Source: Panagrolaimus kolymaensis (Eukaryota; Nematoda; Chromadorea; Rhabditida; Panagrolaimidae). From it: a stretch of DNA of 64,000 bases. Location: NCBI GenBank assembly GCA_028622995.1, contig JAJQJQ010000064.1, positions 124,001 through 188,000 on the forward strand. Direction: 5' to 3'. The translations under genes were made by a program, and so were the position numbers. This document shows positions 13,601-25,707 of the stretch, piece by piece. A model generated the notes under the pieces. That model was not told where the DNA came from, did no database searches, and saw nothing but the letters and a program-made list of their open reading frames with translations. Every line of letters begins with the position of its first letter. The stretch's first letter is position 1.

Positions 13601-16600
13601 AATATTTTTCCAAAATTCATACTTTAACATTTTTGGATTTTGTAAAACAATACGTTCATTTATTAAAAGAAAAGAAATCCAGCATAGAGCTTCTTGAAAA
13701 ACGATATAAAATGGGAATATCCAAATTGGAAAAAGCTAATGAACAAGTAAATTTTTTACAACAAGAATTATTGAGGCTTCAACCGGAACTTGTCAGAACT
13801 TCACTCGAAACAACGTAAGTTTTTTTTACCAAAAAACCTAAAGGGTTTTAAATTATATTTTCTCTGCCACAAAATTTTCATATTTAAATTTTTTATTTTA
13901 AAATAAATTTCAGAGTTTTAATGTCCACAATTGAAAGAGAAACGATTGAAATAGAAAATGCGCGAGAAGTTGTTGCAGCGAACGAATTCAAAGCCAATGA
14001 AGCCGCAACCAAAGCTCAAGCATTAAAAGCTGAATGTGAGCAAGAAGTAGCGGAAGCTATTCCCGCATTGGAAACAGCCATCGATGCTTTACAAGTTTTA
14101 AATCAAAGTGATATAAGCACTTTAAAAACAATGAGAGTTCCACCTCAAGGAGTTCGATTATGCATGGAAGCTGTGTGTATTTTATTGGGTGAAAAACCTG
14201 CTAAAATTACTGATTCTGTAAGTTTCGAGAAAAAAAGTTTTTAAAAGAAAATAGATTAAAATTTGCAAGGAATATGAGAAATAAAAAAAAATTGAAAATT
14301 TTTTATTTATAAAAAAAATTATTTCATAAATCGAAGAAAAAGAATTAAATAAATTAAAATAGAGAAAATGAAACAGGAAAATTTTTTTTATTGATTTGTT
14401 GTTGTTGCTTTGTGTTGGTAATTTCTTGATGCTGTTTCATAATCGCCTCCTTCGGGCTTATAATAATCATTTTTCTTGATTACCAAAAAATCAAGGAAAT
14501 CATTAATAATTGGAGCATAAAAATTAAACATAAATATTGAAATATCTTCATCAATTTTAAATTGAGAAAATTTATGAATAAATCGTAGGAAATGAATTAA
14601 GCCATAAGTGGAGGGATAAGGGATTTCAGTGTCGTCGAGAGCTAAAAAATTAATATTGATTTTGATTGTTGGAATTAAGCAGCCGATAAACACTTACGTC
14701 CTGGATTAAGTTCTTTTTTGGGTGCCACTTTCTTTTCAGCAGTTTCTGAAGCTTTTGATTGTCGTTTACTTCGAGTTTCTCGCATTGTAATTGGTTCATC
14801 CTTTGGAGTGGAATCACGTTTGGACGAATTTTTTCGATCCATCGAAGACGAAGTTTCTTTAGTTTTGCCACCACCAAAAAGAAATTCTCGATATTGGGCA
14901 AAATTAATTTCAGAATATCCCATTTCTTTTCGCTTTTTATTCATAATATCCATAAACTGATTGATTTCAAATTTAAATATAACTTTTCGAGAAAGTTGTT
15001 TACAAAAAGTTTTAATTATTCCATCCAATGGACCTTCAATCATTTCAGCTGCAAGTGGATTATTTTCTCCAAAGGGTTTTTGTTGATTTGAATTTACTGC
15101 GGAAATATACTAAAAAAATATATTTAAAGTAAAATTTAAAATTTGAGGTAAAAAACTTTACATCTTTGCAAATTTTTTCGATACTAAATACTGCAGGCAA
15201 TTTTATAAGTTTTGTATTAGAATTCATAATTTCCAAATCTTTGGCCAAAATTTCCTCAAGGATTATTGGAATTTTAATTTCTATTGCTTTTGGATGCAAT
15301 TTTTTTGGAAAGGATGGAGGTGTTTCAGAATATGCTGAATTTAGTTCAGTTTTAATATTGGATTTATTAATCGTTGTTGTTGATTCATTATTAAAATCCG
15401 TTGGAGTATTTCTTGAATTTGTATCGGTTTTAGCTGGGGTCACAGATCGAAGCTTTTTTGTTGCTGGTAAACTCGCGAATGAAGAATCTTTACTTCCTCG
15501 ATTACTATTTTTATTTGAATTTGTTGTTGTTGTTGATTTTCCTGATGGACGTGAACGCTTTTTTCGTTTAGCATCGGCGATTTCTTTCTTTAAAAAAGTC
15601 ACAAAATTAGTTTTAAAAATGTTTGAAAAATATTATTTCTCAAACCTTTGCTAAATCAACATTTTCTTTGGTGTATGCTAAAAATTTCACGACCGCTTCA
15701 GAATGACTGAGGACTTCATCATAGCGAGAATTCCAACCCTAAAAACATCATTTAAAAAAAATTATATATTCCAATTTTTAGCCTTTCAATTAAAAAAAGT
15801 TTAGCAGCTTACATTATAATGAATAGTATATAAAATTTCTCCATATTCTTTTGAAGCACTAATAATTTTTGCATCATAAAAAAATGAATCTGTATGTTGG
15901 CAGAGGACACGAGTATTTACAGCATATTCTCCTGGAGGATTTTCATTACTCGGCATTGGAGCAACACCAACACCCGAGGCATCTCGACTATTTTCTTCTT
16001 GAGGCTCTTCATTATTTCGAGCAGTGGATTTACTGCTACTGGGTCTTGAACTTCTCGTTGAAGAATTATCAGAACCACGCTTTTTTGATGGCATGGTTTT
16101 CTCGGGAATTTTTTTTGATTGACTTTTGAAAGTTAATAAAATTAAAGGGAAAAACAAGATTTTGTTGTTTTTACTTTTTTTTCGCTTGAATTGACTCAAA
16201 AAAAAAAAATAAAGCGGCTTTTTTTAATTCAGAGAAAGCCAAAAATTCCCGGCAAATATGGTTTTGACCTCAAATTTGCTTTAAAAAAGGAGAGTCAAGA
16301 AAACGAGAAACATTTAAGAAAAATTAAAGCAACAAAACTAAAATTTAAACATTAAAAAAAATTCAAAAAATTACTAAAATTTTTTACATTTTCATATAAC
16401 GTTTTTTTAGCTTGGAAATATCACCGTCGATTATTGGGTTACCAGCCAGAAAGTCCTATCGGACATTCATTTCCTTCATCGAATTCGAACATTTCCTCGT
16501 GATAAAGTATCCTCCAAAACGATGAGATTAATTCGATTAAATTATTTAAGCAAATCTGAATTCGATGCCGAAAACATGCGACAAGTTTCAGCCGCGGCTG

Positions 16601-19600
16601 AAGGTTTATGCTTTTGGGTCAAAGCCATAGATATTTATAATAAAATTGCAAAGGTTGTTGAACCAAAGAAAGAAAAACTTAAAAAATCTGAATTAATGGT
16701 AAAGCAGCATATGAAACAATTGGAACAGCGAAGAAAAGCTTTGCAAGAAGTAACTGAGCGACTTCAAAAATTGAGTGATCAATTTAGTCATATGTCTCAA
16801 AGAAAACAAGATTTACAAAATCAAATTCAAAATTGTGAATTAAAAATGACAAGAGCTGAAAAATTATTGGAAGCTTTGGGTTTGTTTTTCATTATTTTAA
16901 ATTTTTTATATACAAAATCTTTAGAAAATGAAAGAGATCGATGGGATTCAAATTTAAAAGTATTAAAAAATCAATCAGAAACATTTAAAAATAATTGCTT
17001 GATTGGTGCTGTTTGCGTGGAATTATTAAATGATGTTGATTATGATAAAAGAAAAGTAAAAAAAATGCAAAAAGATAACTTCCCTAACGGGGAATCGAAC
17101 CCCGGCCGCCTGGGTGAAAACCAGAAATCCTAACCACTAGACCATTAGGGAGGCGAAAGATGATGCTTCCTTTATGTTATTGAGTCCTTCCTTCACAAAA
17201 AAGGCCAAAAGAATGAAAAAAAAGCAAAGAAAGCATTTTTCGCTCTCAAGTGCATATTTTTCGTTCCAATCAAGTAAAAAAAGTAATCGAGCAAATTTTT
17301 TAGGAAATTGTTTCAAAACTTATTTCAAAGTTTCATTTTTCTAAAAACTTTTCATTAAAATCAATTCTCAAACACAATTCCGTGTTATTGGCTGATAGAA
17401 ATGAAAGAGTTTCTGAGCCATATATAATTTTGGAATTAACAAGAAAAATTCCTCTCATCATTGATCCACAAAATGAATCATCCAAAACACTTTCCTATAT
17501 TCGATCTGGGACAATTATTACTGTAGATATTCAATCACCTTCATTACCAACAATAATAGTATCTGCAATTGGAAATGGACACACATTATTAATAGATAAT
17601 TTACGTGAACCATTTCCATTATATTTAATTCAATTAATTTATCCAAATTTTATTAAAGAAGGAAAGGAAATATTTTTACAACTCAATAATAAACTTTTTG
17701 ATTTTAATCCAAATTTTTATTTAATTTTAAGAACTGAAAAGCAACCGAATGAATTTTCAGCGAATTTGAATTTGCTGTTACAAAATTTTTGTATTATTAA
17801 TGTTTCTGTTGGAGAAAATGTAATTAAAAATAAATTAATGGAAATTTTTGTTCAAACTAATGCTTTTCCATTATCATCGAAACGAGATCAATTAATGGAA
17901 GAAAAAACTAATTTAATTCGACAAAGTGATGCCGTGGAAGATGGAACTCTTGAAGCTTTAGCTAAAAGTAAAGATTTGGATGATGATCGAACCATAGATT
18001 TACTTGGCGAAGTTCGAGATCTTGCCACAAATTTGGATGTAAAAATTAAAGAACTTGATGAAGTTGAAATCCAATTAGATATTGTGAAAAATAAATTTAT
18101 TAAAGTTGGAGAATTTGCAACAAATTTAGTTAGAGCCTCCGTGAATATTTCTCAAATTTCACCATTTTATGCCCGAACTTTAAAATATTATTTGGAAGTT
18201 TTTAGAAAAGTAAGTTCCAAACGAAATTAACAAATATTTATATTAGTTATTGAAATTTCAGGCAGTTGGAATAGAAAATAATCAATTGAGTGAAAGTGAC
18301 GACGACATTTCTTTAATAAATCAAAATGTTTTGGCAGCTTTTCGTCGAAAAATTTCTAGGTCTTTGTTTGCGGAACATCGAAAGATTTTTGAATTTTTGA
18401 TATCAACAAATTCTGTAGGAGTTGAAAAGTAAGAATAAAACCATAGAATATTTTTTTCATTTAATTTTTTTTTGAAATGCTTTCTATAATTTAAAATATT
18501 TTACGACAAAGAAAACAAATTTACGAAAAACATTGTTAATTTCTAATTTTTAGTTTATCCTCATTAACCGAGCGCCAATTTTCTAAATATTATTCAACCT
18601 TACATTCTGAACGAGGCACAAATCTTCGAGATCAAATTATTCATGCTGATTCAGGATTACCCATAGTTTTGCTACTTTCAGAGGAATCAAATTATGTAAT
18701 GAAAATGTTATTTTATTTAGCTGAACAATATTTACCGGCTACAGTAACAACCCATGGAACTAAAAATAATACACCGACAATAGGGAAAAAGCAACAACAA
18801 CGACGATATATCCAATTAATTTCAGCCAAAGATTTAATTCTTATAAATTCGTTTGATTGGGAAAAAATTTTAGAAAATGAACAATGGATTATAATTCAAA
18901 ATTGTGAAAATTTAAATGTTGAAGAAATAGAAAAATTTAATGAAATTATGCAACAAATTTATTCATCGGAATTGAGAAAAGCTAATTTTAAACTTTTTAT
19001 TGTTTTATATCCTGGTGGAGAAATGGTAGGTTAATAATAACATAATTTTGGGATGAAAAAAAATTAAGAATTTACAACGAATCTTAACGCTTAATATTTT
19101 TGGGTTACATATTTTTTTCTTGCTAATTTTAGGTTTAATTTTTTAGATATCCCATAGCATTTTGGATTCTTCAACCGTAATTACTGTGGATGATTCACAA
19201 TTAAGTTTTCGAGAATTTGTTATTTATGCTTATACTTCACTTGGGCCATCTCGAATTCATTCCAATTTAAAATCGGTAAAAGTTTTTTCATTATCTTTTT
19301 TGTTTTTTGCTTTAGTTTTAAGAAACTCATCTTATTTTTTTAATTTTCCTTTTTTAATATATTTTTTTTCTTAATTCCAGCCAACTCAGCGCCAATACCT
19401 TTACAAACTCTGCTGTTTCCATTTTGCCGTGTTTGAAAGATCAAAATATGGAATATTTGGGTTTGCAAACAACAAGTTTAAAATTTCTTTATCAAATTTT
19501 GAATGCGCTGTTTCACTTTTTGAATCATCTTTAATTTCCATTTCTTCGCCTTCGATGGAAGAAATTTGGAAAGCGGTGATTGAAATTGCATATTTTACTT

Positions 19601-20588
19601 CGAATTTTTATGATTTACAAACTTTAAAAATCATGACGGAATGGATTTTTATTGGAATAAATAAATATGATAATCGAATATTGGATGGAATTATTTCATT
19701 GATAAAAGATTATAATGAAAATTTAAGCCTCTTTCGAGCTCAACTTGATTCGATTCCCGAAACAAAAAATCATCAAAATTTGAGTGGATTAAGTTCATTG
19801 GTAACAAAAATTCATCGACAACAAGAAATAAAAAATATTTATCAAAATATTGTTAAATTTGAAAAGGGTGAAATAAATAAAAAAGACGATGGCGAAGATA
19901 AACCAATGGAAATGCTAATTAGTAAACCGGTGAATTATCCCGATGGAATAGGCGAAATTGAAAGATGTATTATAAATGAAATACAATTTTTGGATGAAAA
20001 TAATTTGGCGCCAGAAAAGTAAGCAATAATTAAAAAAAATTCTTTTCAGCTTTTTTTATTTTCAACATTTAAAAAAAAGGAAACCCTTTTTCCAGAAAAA
20101 TCCATCTTGAATTTCTCCTTGCAAATTGTCCAATTAAAAAGCTTTCATTATATAATTTTCAACGGCCTGAAGCAATTATGGAAACATTGAAATTTATTTT
20201 TTCTAAACGCTTCAAACTTTCTTACGAAGATGTGGAAATTATTGGAACTTTAAAAAAACCTGGGCAAGCGTCGGATTGCCTCGAATTAACTGATTGCATC
20301 CTCCTTGGAGCTGGTTATGATCCAACAAATAATAGTTTAATTGAACCAATAAAACCATATATAAAATTATCAGAAATTTATATTTATCCTCGAAGAAAAG
20401 TTATTAAATCTGCCACGGCTTTTTTATTTCCATTATTTTATCAATCAAGTTTGGATTTGGAAATGCAATGGAAACAAATAGCTAATATTGAAATTGAATC
20501 AAATCTTCCACAAAATCATTGGATTTTACGTGGAATTAAATTTATTTCTTCTGAACATTGGCAAAATTTATTTCCAAATATTTCGTGA
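7690..20588 (+). CDS. Divergent dynein heavy chain, motor half (5' end missing)
   Basis: Microtubule motor ATPase, represented here by the end of the linker, AAA1-AAA6, the stalk and the C-terminal domain. Exons: 7690-8098, 8227-8873, 8935-9513, 9568-10148, 12042-12309, 12368-12472, 12542-13501, 13552-13814, 13914-14217, 16411-16879, 16925-17055, 17304-18209, 18262-18428, 18554-19025, 19147-19275, 19381-20018, 20096-20588. They sum to 7,521 nt, about 2,506 codons. AAA1 keeps the P-loop GPAATGKSET and Walker B LCLDEFNR. AAA2 has GNILTGKSS and AAA3 has GKSGTGKTT, but the AAA3 Walker B is weak (IILDG). AAA4 has lost the GKS/T (GSNLNGIEA), and AAA5-6 are degenerate. Exons 8-11 encode the stalk coiled coils around the microtubule-binding tip (AAEGLCFWVKAIDIYNK is typical). 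A full heavy chain has over 4,000 residues, so about 1,700-2,000 are absent. The first exon follows a normal acceptor (TTTTTCTAG), so upstream exons must lie beyond the satellite or be lost. Best guess is an axonemal or DHC-3-like type rather than DHC-1. Confidence 0.88.
10389..11483. mobile_element. Foldback element (two ~465-bp inverted arms) in a dynein intron
   Basis: Left arm 10435-10899 and right arm 10980-11445 are near-perfect reverse complements around an 80-bp spacer. Weaker pairing continues outward to about 10389 and 11483 (AAGAGAG...CTCTGTGAG against its complement). No open frame of note lies within, so it is a non-autonomous foldback or MITE-like element of unknown superfamily. 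No clear target-site duplication was found. It lies wholly inside the dynein intron 10149-12041. The rest of that intron (10149-10388 and 11484-12041) is AT-rich with nothing recognised. Confidence 0.85.
14388..16094 (-). CDS. mrg-1: MRG15/MORF4L-type chromodomain protein, nested in a dynein intron
   Basis: Chromatin reader of the MRG family, which binds H3K36-methylated nucleosomes and recruits NuA4/Sin3-type complexes. Exons: 16094-15813, 15738-15646, 15587-15162, 15109-14698, 14641-14388; 488 codons. The N-terminal chromo-like barrel includes YAVNTRVLCQHTDSFFYDAK and continues into GWNSRYDEVL. A basic Ser/Thr/Asn-rich linker follows, then the MRG domain in two parts. The first part ends in KEMGYSEINFAQYREFLFGG. 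A charged insertion of about 50 residues, rich in K, R, S and T, separates it from the second part (YPSTYGLIHFLRF). The start is the ATG at 16094 (MPSKKRG); the frame is open further upstream but has no ATG. The gene lies entirely inside dynein intron 14218-16410 on the opposite strand. The insertion makes it longer than C. elegans MRG-1. Confidence 0.88.
17080..17151 (-). tRNA. tRNA-Glu (UUC)
   Basis: A 72-nt cloverleaf on the minus strand. The acceptor stem is perfect (TCCCTAA with TTAGGGA, discriminator A). It has an A box TGGTCTAGTGG, a B box GGTTCGATTCC, and anticodon TTC at 17116-17118 in loop TTTTCAC. The top pair of the anticodon stem is a U-G wobble. A TTTTT run follows the 3' end as a Pol III terminator. 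There is no intron. It sits antisense in dynein intron 17056-17303. Confidence 0.97.
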
Positions 20589-20738
20589 TTTTTTCAAAAA
20601 TTTTTTTTAAATAAATAAAAAGACAATCAAAATTTATTGTAAAATTTAAAAAAATAAATTTATTCTATTAACAAAAATTTTTTTGCTTCGCCCAAGAAAT
20701 CTCTCTAAAAAAATTCCTTCATCCACAAATGGCGCTTT

Positions 20739-21936
20739 TCATGCAACATTAAGTCCATATTCAGTGATGGAAAAAATTCGTGCTGAATCCGCCTAAAATC
20801 AAATTACATTAACTTTTTTTGGAAAATTAAACAAAAAATAAAAAACCAACTTGAATGATTTCTTTAGTAAATTGTGGAAAACTAACTCCACTGCTAATAT
20901 CAACTTTTCCATTTGAAAGTTTATCAAAAATTTCTTCTGCATCTTTATTTGTATTTGGTGGAAAAATACGAAAATAATCATAGGTTTTAAGATTTTTAAT
21001 GGATTCAAAAATTTGTTTCAAAAGAGTTTCAGCGATGGCTTTAGAATCTGCATAAAGTGGGCCCAATCCAAGGTTATTTTTGACTCCAGTTCGAATATTT
21101 CCAAAACCAACTATTTGATTATTTTTGTTCAAAGCAATTTTGCGAAAATTTGTTGGAGTATCTGAATTCCAAAGAAAATGAAAAAAGCCAAAAAATATGT
21201 TTATTTTTTTTCATTTCGAAACACCAAAAAAAGTTTAACCTACCTAAAAATGCTTTTAAAAATTTATCTCGTCGAATTCCACCTTGAATTTTAGTGTCAT
21301 ATTTAATTAATTCTTCATAATTAACATCTCCAAAATCCACAACTTTTAATTCTGGGTCAGCATGAAGAGCACCAAGATCAATATCTTTGATAGCAATTTT
21401 ATATTTACCAACTTGCCAATCAGTAAATTTATTATAACCAAATTTTTCTGCATATTTTTTTGACATATACGATGCTCCATTTAATCCCAAATTGATATTA
21501 GTAAATCGAGGATCACTAATAACTTGTTTGAAAAGTTTTGTTCCTATTCCTCCGCCTCTTAATTCTGGAAGGACTATGTATAAGCCCAATGTCACAATTG
21601 CGGGTGAACCATCAATGGAATGAAAAAATCCAATAACAACGGAACCAAGAATTTTATCGGTGGCTTTATCGACGGCAACGAGAGTATTAAAATTTTCTTT
21701 CCCAAATCCTTTGAGAAACCGATCATAATCTTCATCAGCATAAAACCAACCAAATTCAGCAATCTTTAAAAATAAAAAATTGAGAAAGAAATTATTCAAA
21801 TTTTTTGATGAGAGTTGTTTCAAAAATGTTTAATTATTCATTCTCAAATAAATAATAAACTTACAATTTTCATTATTTCTTTCCATCGATCTAAGCCTGC
21901 ATGAGGAATCAACGCAATATTATCGTCATCACCCAT
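20739..21936 (-). CDS. GNAT acetyltransferase with DUF1248-like C-terminal half
   Basis: Exons: 21936-21865, 21763-21244, 21161-20851, 20792-20739; 318 codons with consistent phases. The N-terminal half is a GNAT fold. The acetyl-CoA loop LPELRGGGIGTKLF matches the R/Q-x-x-G-x-G/A signature, and the preceding strand contains VTLGLYIVLPE. The second half (from about residue 195) resembles the DUF1248 / acetyltransferase_18 region that follows GNAT in nematode proteins; substrates are unknown. The start is MGDDDNIAL. Its stop is 150 bp from the convergent dynein stop. No transmembrane segment or signal peptide is seen. Confidence 0.8.
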
Positions 21937-22726
21937 CTTCAATTCTCAAAAAATAACGACGTCAACTATAAAATAAATTTAAAAAAATTATTGAAATTGC
22001 ATGCAAAAAAAGTGCGCTTAAACTTTAAAAAAAATCTTTGTGCTTTGTGGCACACATCGAATCGCGTCCGCGGCTATGAAAGTAAAAAGACATTAAAAAA
22101 AGCAAAGAAGAAGATTTGTCGAGTTTCAACCTTTTAGTGGGTTGATTAAATACTATTTTCCAACAAAGATATTGCACAACTTTCAAGAATAATGATTAGT
22201 TTTAAAAAAAGATATTAATTGTCGATGTAATTAAATTTATTGTTTCAACGTTGCTTTCGATCAACCAATAAACACAAGAATCACAAACATCGTGACATAA
22301 AAATGTTTTTTATTTTCATTTAAAATTTTATTATCAAACAATTTTGATTGTTGTTGAGCAAACTAAAATTAGAGTAGCTAAACTACATAAGCATGCATAT
22401 GAAATCATTCATTTTGATATTTGCTTAAAATTTTTTAATTAAATATGTGTGTGTTTATAGTTTGATTAGCCAATAGATAGATAGATGAGCTTGAAGAAAA
22501 GAAAAAAGCGATCACTGCTTTTCAATGAAGCAAACAACCGATGAAATTTTGTTTTTGTTTGAAAAGTATGCACTTTGGCGTTTTGCATCTTTTTCGCAGC
22601 CTTTGAGAAAGCAAGCATCACAAAAAAGTTTCAGCAACTTTCTTTTCCCTTTTTTTGTTTCAAACAATTTTTATTCTTCAAAGTTTCTGATTCTGATTGA
22701 TTTTTATCCCTCCTGTCATCGTCAAA
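21937..22726. other. Intergenic, likely shared promoter region
   Basis: 790 bp between the divergent acetyltransferase and DCAF13 genes. It is AT-rich with short repeats (TGTGTGTG near 22447, a GATA-repeat ATAGATAGATAGATGA near 22474). An open frame at 21901-22137 is antisense to the acetyltransferase first exon, resembles nothing and is not annotated. Confidence 0.6.
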
Positions 22727-24341
22727 ATGAATAATTTGAAGATTAAAGTAATTTCAAGAAATCCTGATCATTATCAACGTGAAACAAAGCATGATATTTT
22801 TAAAGGAAAGACTTTTCCAATCCAAAATTTTTGTCATTAATGAGTTCATTTTTAGTTCCGCAAAGAAATGGTGGCAATGAAGATCCATTACGACATGCTG
22901 TGGAATATACTCGAGCTTTAAATGCAGCTAAATTGGAACGAGTTTTTGCTAAACCATTCATTGGTTGCTTCGATGGACATAATGAAGGCGTTGGAGTGCT
23001 TGCAAAACATCCATTGAAATTATCTCAAATTCTGTCTGGAGCTCGTGATGGTCAAGTGAAAATTTGGAGATTATCAAATAGGAAATGTTTAGGAACGATT
23101 CAAGCTCATAATGGACCAGTTAATGGCTAGTTTACATCTTTATGTTTCTCTCTAACTATGCTTTAGTTTTTAGGAATCTCTGTGGACTCTTCATCAGGTG
23201 AAATCTTTGCTACGATTGGTCAAGATTCTCAACTCAAACATTGGAACCTTCCTGATGAACTTGAAGGAGATTTAAGTGCGCCAGCCCATTCGATTCCGCT
23301 TCAATTTGTTCCACATTCAATCTCACATATCTATGATTCAACTGATTTTGTTATTGCTGGTGAAGGTATTTCTGTATGGAAATTGTATCGAGATTCTCCT
23401 GTAAGAACTTATGATGTTGGTCCAAATACTGTTCATTCTATTCGATGCAGTCCTGTGGAGCCTTCAGTTATGGCTGGATGTGCATCAGATCGTTCTGTAT
23501 TTTTACTTGATACTCGTCAAAAAGCTCCTTTAACAAAAATGGTTTTGGCTTTACGAACAAATAATATTTCATGGAATCCTATTGAAGCATTTACTTTTAT
23601 TGCTGCAAGTGATGATTACAAGTAAGTTTTCATACATTTTATGCTATTTATTTTTACTCATTATTCTTTTTTTAGTGTTTACACTTTCGATATGCGCAAC
23701 CTCAAGTCAGCAAAGATGGTTCATCATGGACATACACAAGCAGTTTTGGACGTTGATTTTTCACCAACTGGAAGAGAATTTGTTACTGGAAGTGTTGATC
23801 GTTCTGTTCGACTTTATAAAGCAAATGGATCAAGAAGTCGAGAAATTTATACAAATCCTCGAATGCAAGCTGTTCTTTCGGTTGCTTGGACTTTGGATAA
23901 CAAATATGTTCTTTCTGGATCAAACGAAATGAATATTCGATTATGGAAAGCAAATGCATCTGAAAAACTTGGAGCTGTATGTTTTGACTTTTTGACCACA
24001 ATATCTAATGATTGATTCTCTTTTTAGCTCAAACCTCGTGAAAAAGCTGCCATGGATTATAATGATCGTCTCAAAAAGCAATATCAACATCATCCAGAAG
24101 TTGGTCGAATTCTCAAACATCGTCAAGTTCCTAAAGCAATCTTCCAGTATGTTCTTCTTTTCTTTCTGCTTTATATGTATTAACCTTATTCATTTTTAGT
24201 GCGGCCAAAGAACACAAGATCATCCATGACAAAAGAAAGAGAAAAGAAGGAAATCTTCGAAAGTATGCCAAACCTGGAACGATGCCACATGTATCAGAAA
24301 GAGAAAAGCCTGTTGTTCAAAGAGGATTCGACAACGAATAA
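22727..24341 (+). CDS. dcaf13: DCAF13/Sof1 WD40 protein (U3 snoRNP, 18S rRNA processing)
   Basis: Nucleolar WD-repeat protein of the small-subunit processome, with a C-terminal Sof1 domain. Proposed exons: 22727-22805, 22856-23125, 23174-23621, 23676-23976, 24028-24146, 24200-24341; 452 codons, close to human (445). Family hallmarks: start MNNLKIKVISRNPD, then RETK, ALNAAKLERVFAKPF, DMRNLKSAKMV, SGSNEMNIRLWKANASEKLG, and a basic tail ending VVQRGFDNE. The first two introns lack GT donors. Intron 1 would begin GAAAGA (GA-AG, 50 nt) and intron 2 GCTAGT (GC-AG, 48 nt). Homology across both junctions (IFK|VPQRN, PVNG|ISVD) fixes these positions. A 23-nt GT-AG alternative for intron 1 (22833-22855) keeps frame but adds about ten residues. 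A poly(A) signal AATAAA lies at 24395-24400. The stop is 165 bp from the convergent BPNT1 stop. Confidence 0.9.
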
Positions 24342-24506
24342 TTTTCTATGTTTTGTTTTTGCATTGTATTTTGTTGATTGATTTTGTTGAGTTTAATAAA
24401 GTTTTATTATAAAAAAATGTCTGGATTTGAAATTTGCACCGAATAAATTATTCATAACGAAAGACTCGTGTACAAAAATAGTAGAATTTCAAATAAGTTA
24501 GAGATA

Positions 24507-25707
24507 TTATTGCTTAGATTCAGGTAATTGTTTTTTGAGGTCATCTGGAATGGCATGAACATAATCTTCATGTTTAACCCATGGAGCTGTAGCAAGAACT
24601 CCACCGGTGTTAGGGAATTGGACATCAGCATTGTAATTGATTCGACGACCAGAAATATCTGTTAACATTCCACCTAAAAACTTTTGTCATTGGGGCATGC
24701 AACTAACTAATAAACAACAAAGCTAACCTGCTGCAATTAAAACAGCTTCAGGTGCAGCTGTATCCCATTTTTTGCAACCATCTGATGCAAAAACATATGC
24801 TGCAGCTCCTTCAAGACATCTTAAAACTTTATAACCTGCTCCACTAATTTTATCTACTCGATCACAAAGTTTATTTTGTTGTAAGGATTCTAAAGCATTT
24901 TGAACTCCAGTGTTTGAATGACTTCGAGTTGTAACTATAACTCGTTCATCTGAGGCTGAAGCAATTTTAAGTCCATAAGCTCCAACTCCAACTATACCCC
25001 AAAGGGTTCGTCCTTCATTTCCTCGATAATATGGTTGATGAATTACACCTGCAATGGCTCGGCCTTCATGTGCAATGCCAATAAGCACAGTGACTTGTTG
25101 GAGGTTTGCTAAAAAAAATATATGGAAATTATTAGATGCAAATTTATTAAAGTCGAAATGAATTGCTTACGAGCTCGTCCTTTTGAAGCTGCAGCAAATT
25201 CCGATGTTCCATCAAGAGGATCAACCCAAATTACAACATCTTCTTCTTTTATTTCTCGAAGTTCTTTAGGAACTTTGGAATCCATTTTTAAAACATCCAT
25301 GCAAAATGTTAAATCTTTGTTTGGAACTTTAGAAGTGACTTCTTCTTCTCCAATAATTTTTAAGCGATTTTGAAATTTTTCTTGCAATGATTTTTCAATG
25401 CAATATTGAACTGCTCGATCGGCTTCCGTTTGTAAATCAGCTTGTTGGCCATCATCAGCTTTATCAATAATTTTGAGATCTCCTCCAGTCATAATTGTCT
25501 ACAAAAAAGATAAGGGATTGTTGTAAAACTGCTAATAAGGAATATATATAAAAAGTTTTTTTTGTTGTTGCTACAAACCTTAATAAGTACACCAGAAGTT
25601 TCAGAAATTTTAACAGCCGAAGCGACAAGTCGAGTAATAAAACTTGATTTTTGCCACATTTGTTCTTGGTCGTCTAATTCTTCTTTTGTTTGATTATTAG
25701 AAGCCAT
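24507..25707 (-). CDS. bpnt1: 3'(2'),5'-bisphosphate nucleotidase (BPNT1-like)
   Basis: Mg2+-dependent, lithium-sensitive phosphatase that removes the 3'-phosphate of PAP to give AMP, relieving sulfotransferase product inhibition. Exons: 25707-25579, 25498-25171, 25108-24728, 24673-24507; 334 codons. The metal-binding motifs are intact: IIGEEE, then VIWVDPLDGTSEF (D-P-L-D-G-T), then WDTAAPEAVL near the C terminus (W-D-x-A). Start MASNNQTKEEL is followed by RLVASAVKISETSG, which aligns with the human N terminus. No signal peptide is seen, in line with a cytosolic enzyme rather than the Golgi form BPNT2. Confidence 0.92.

Noticed and set aside
14718..15654. Plus-strand open frames within the MRG gene
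   Set aside because: They are antisense shadows of the MRG exons and do not join the dynein phases.
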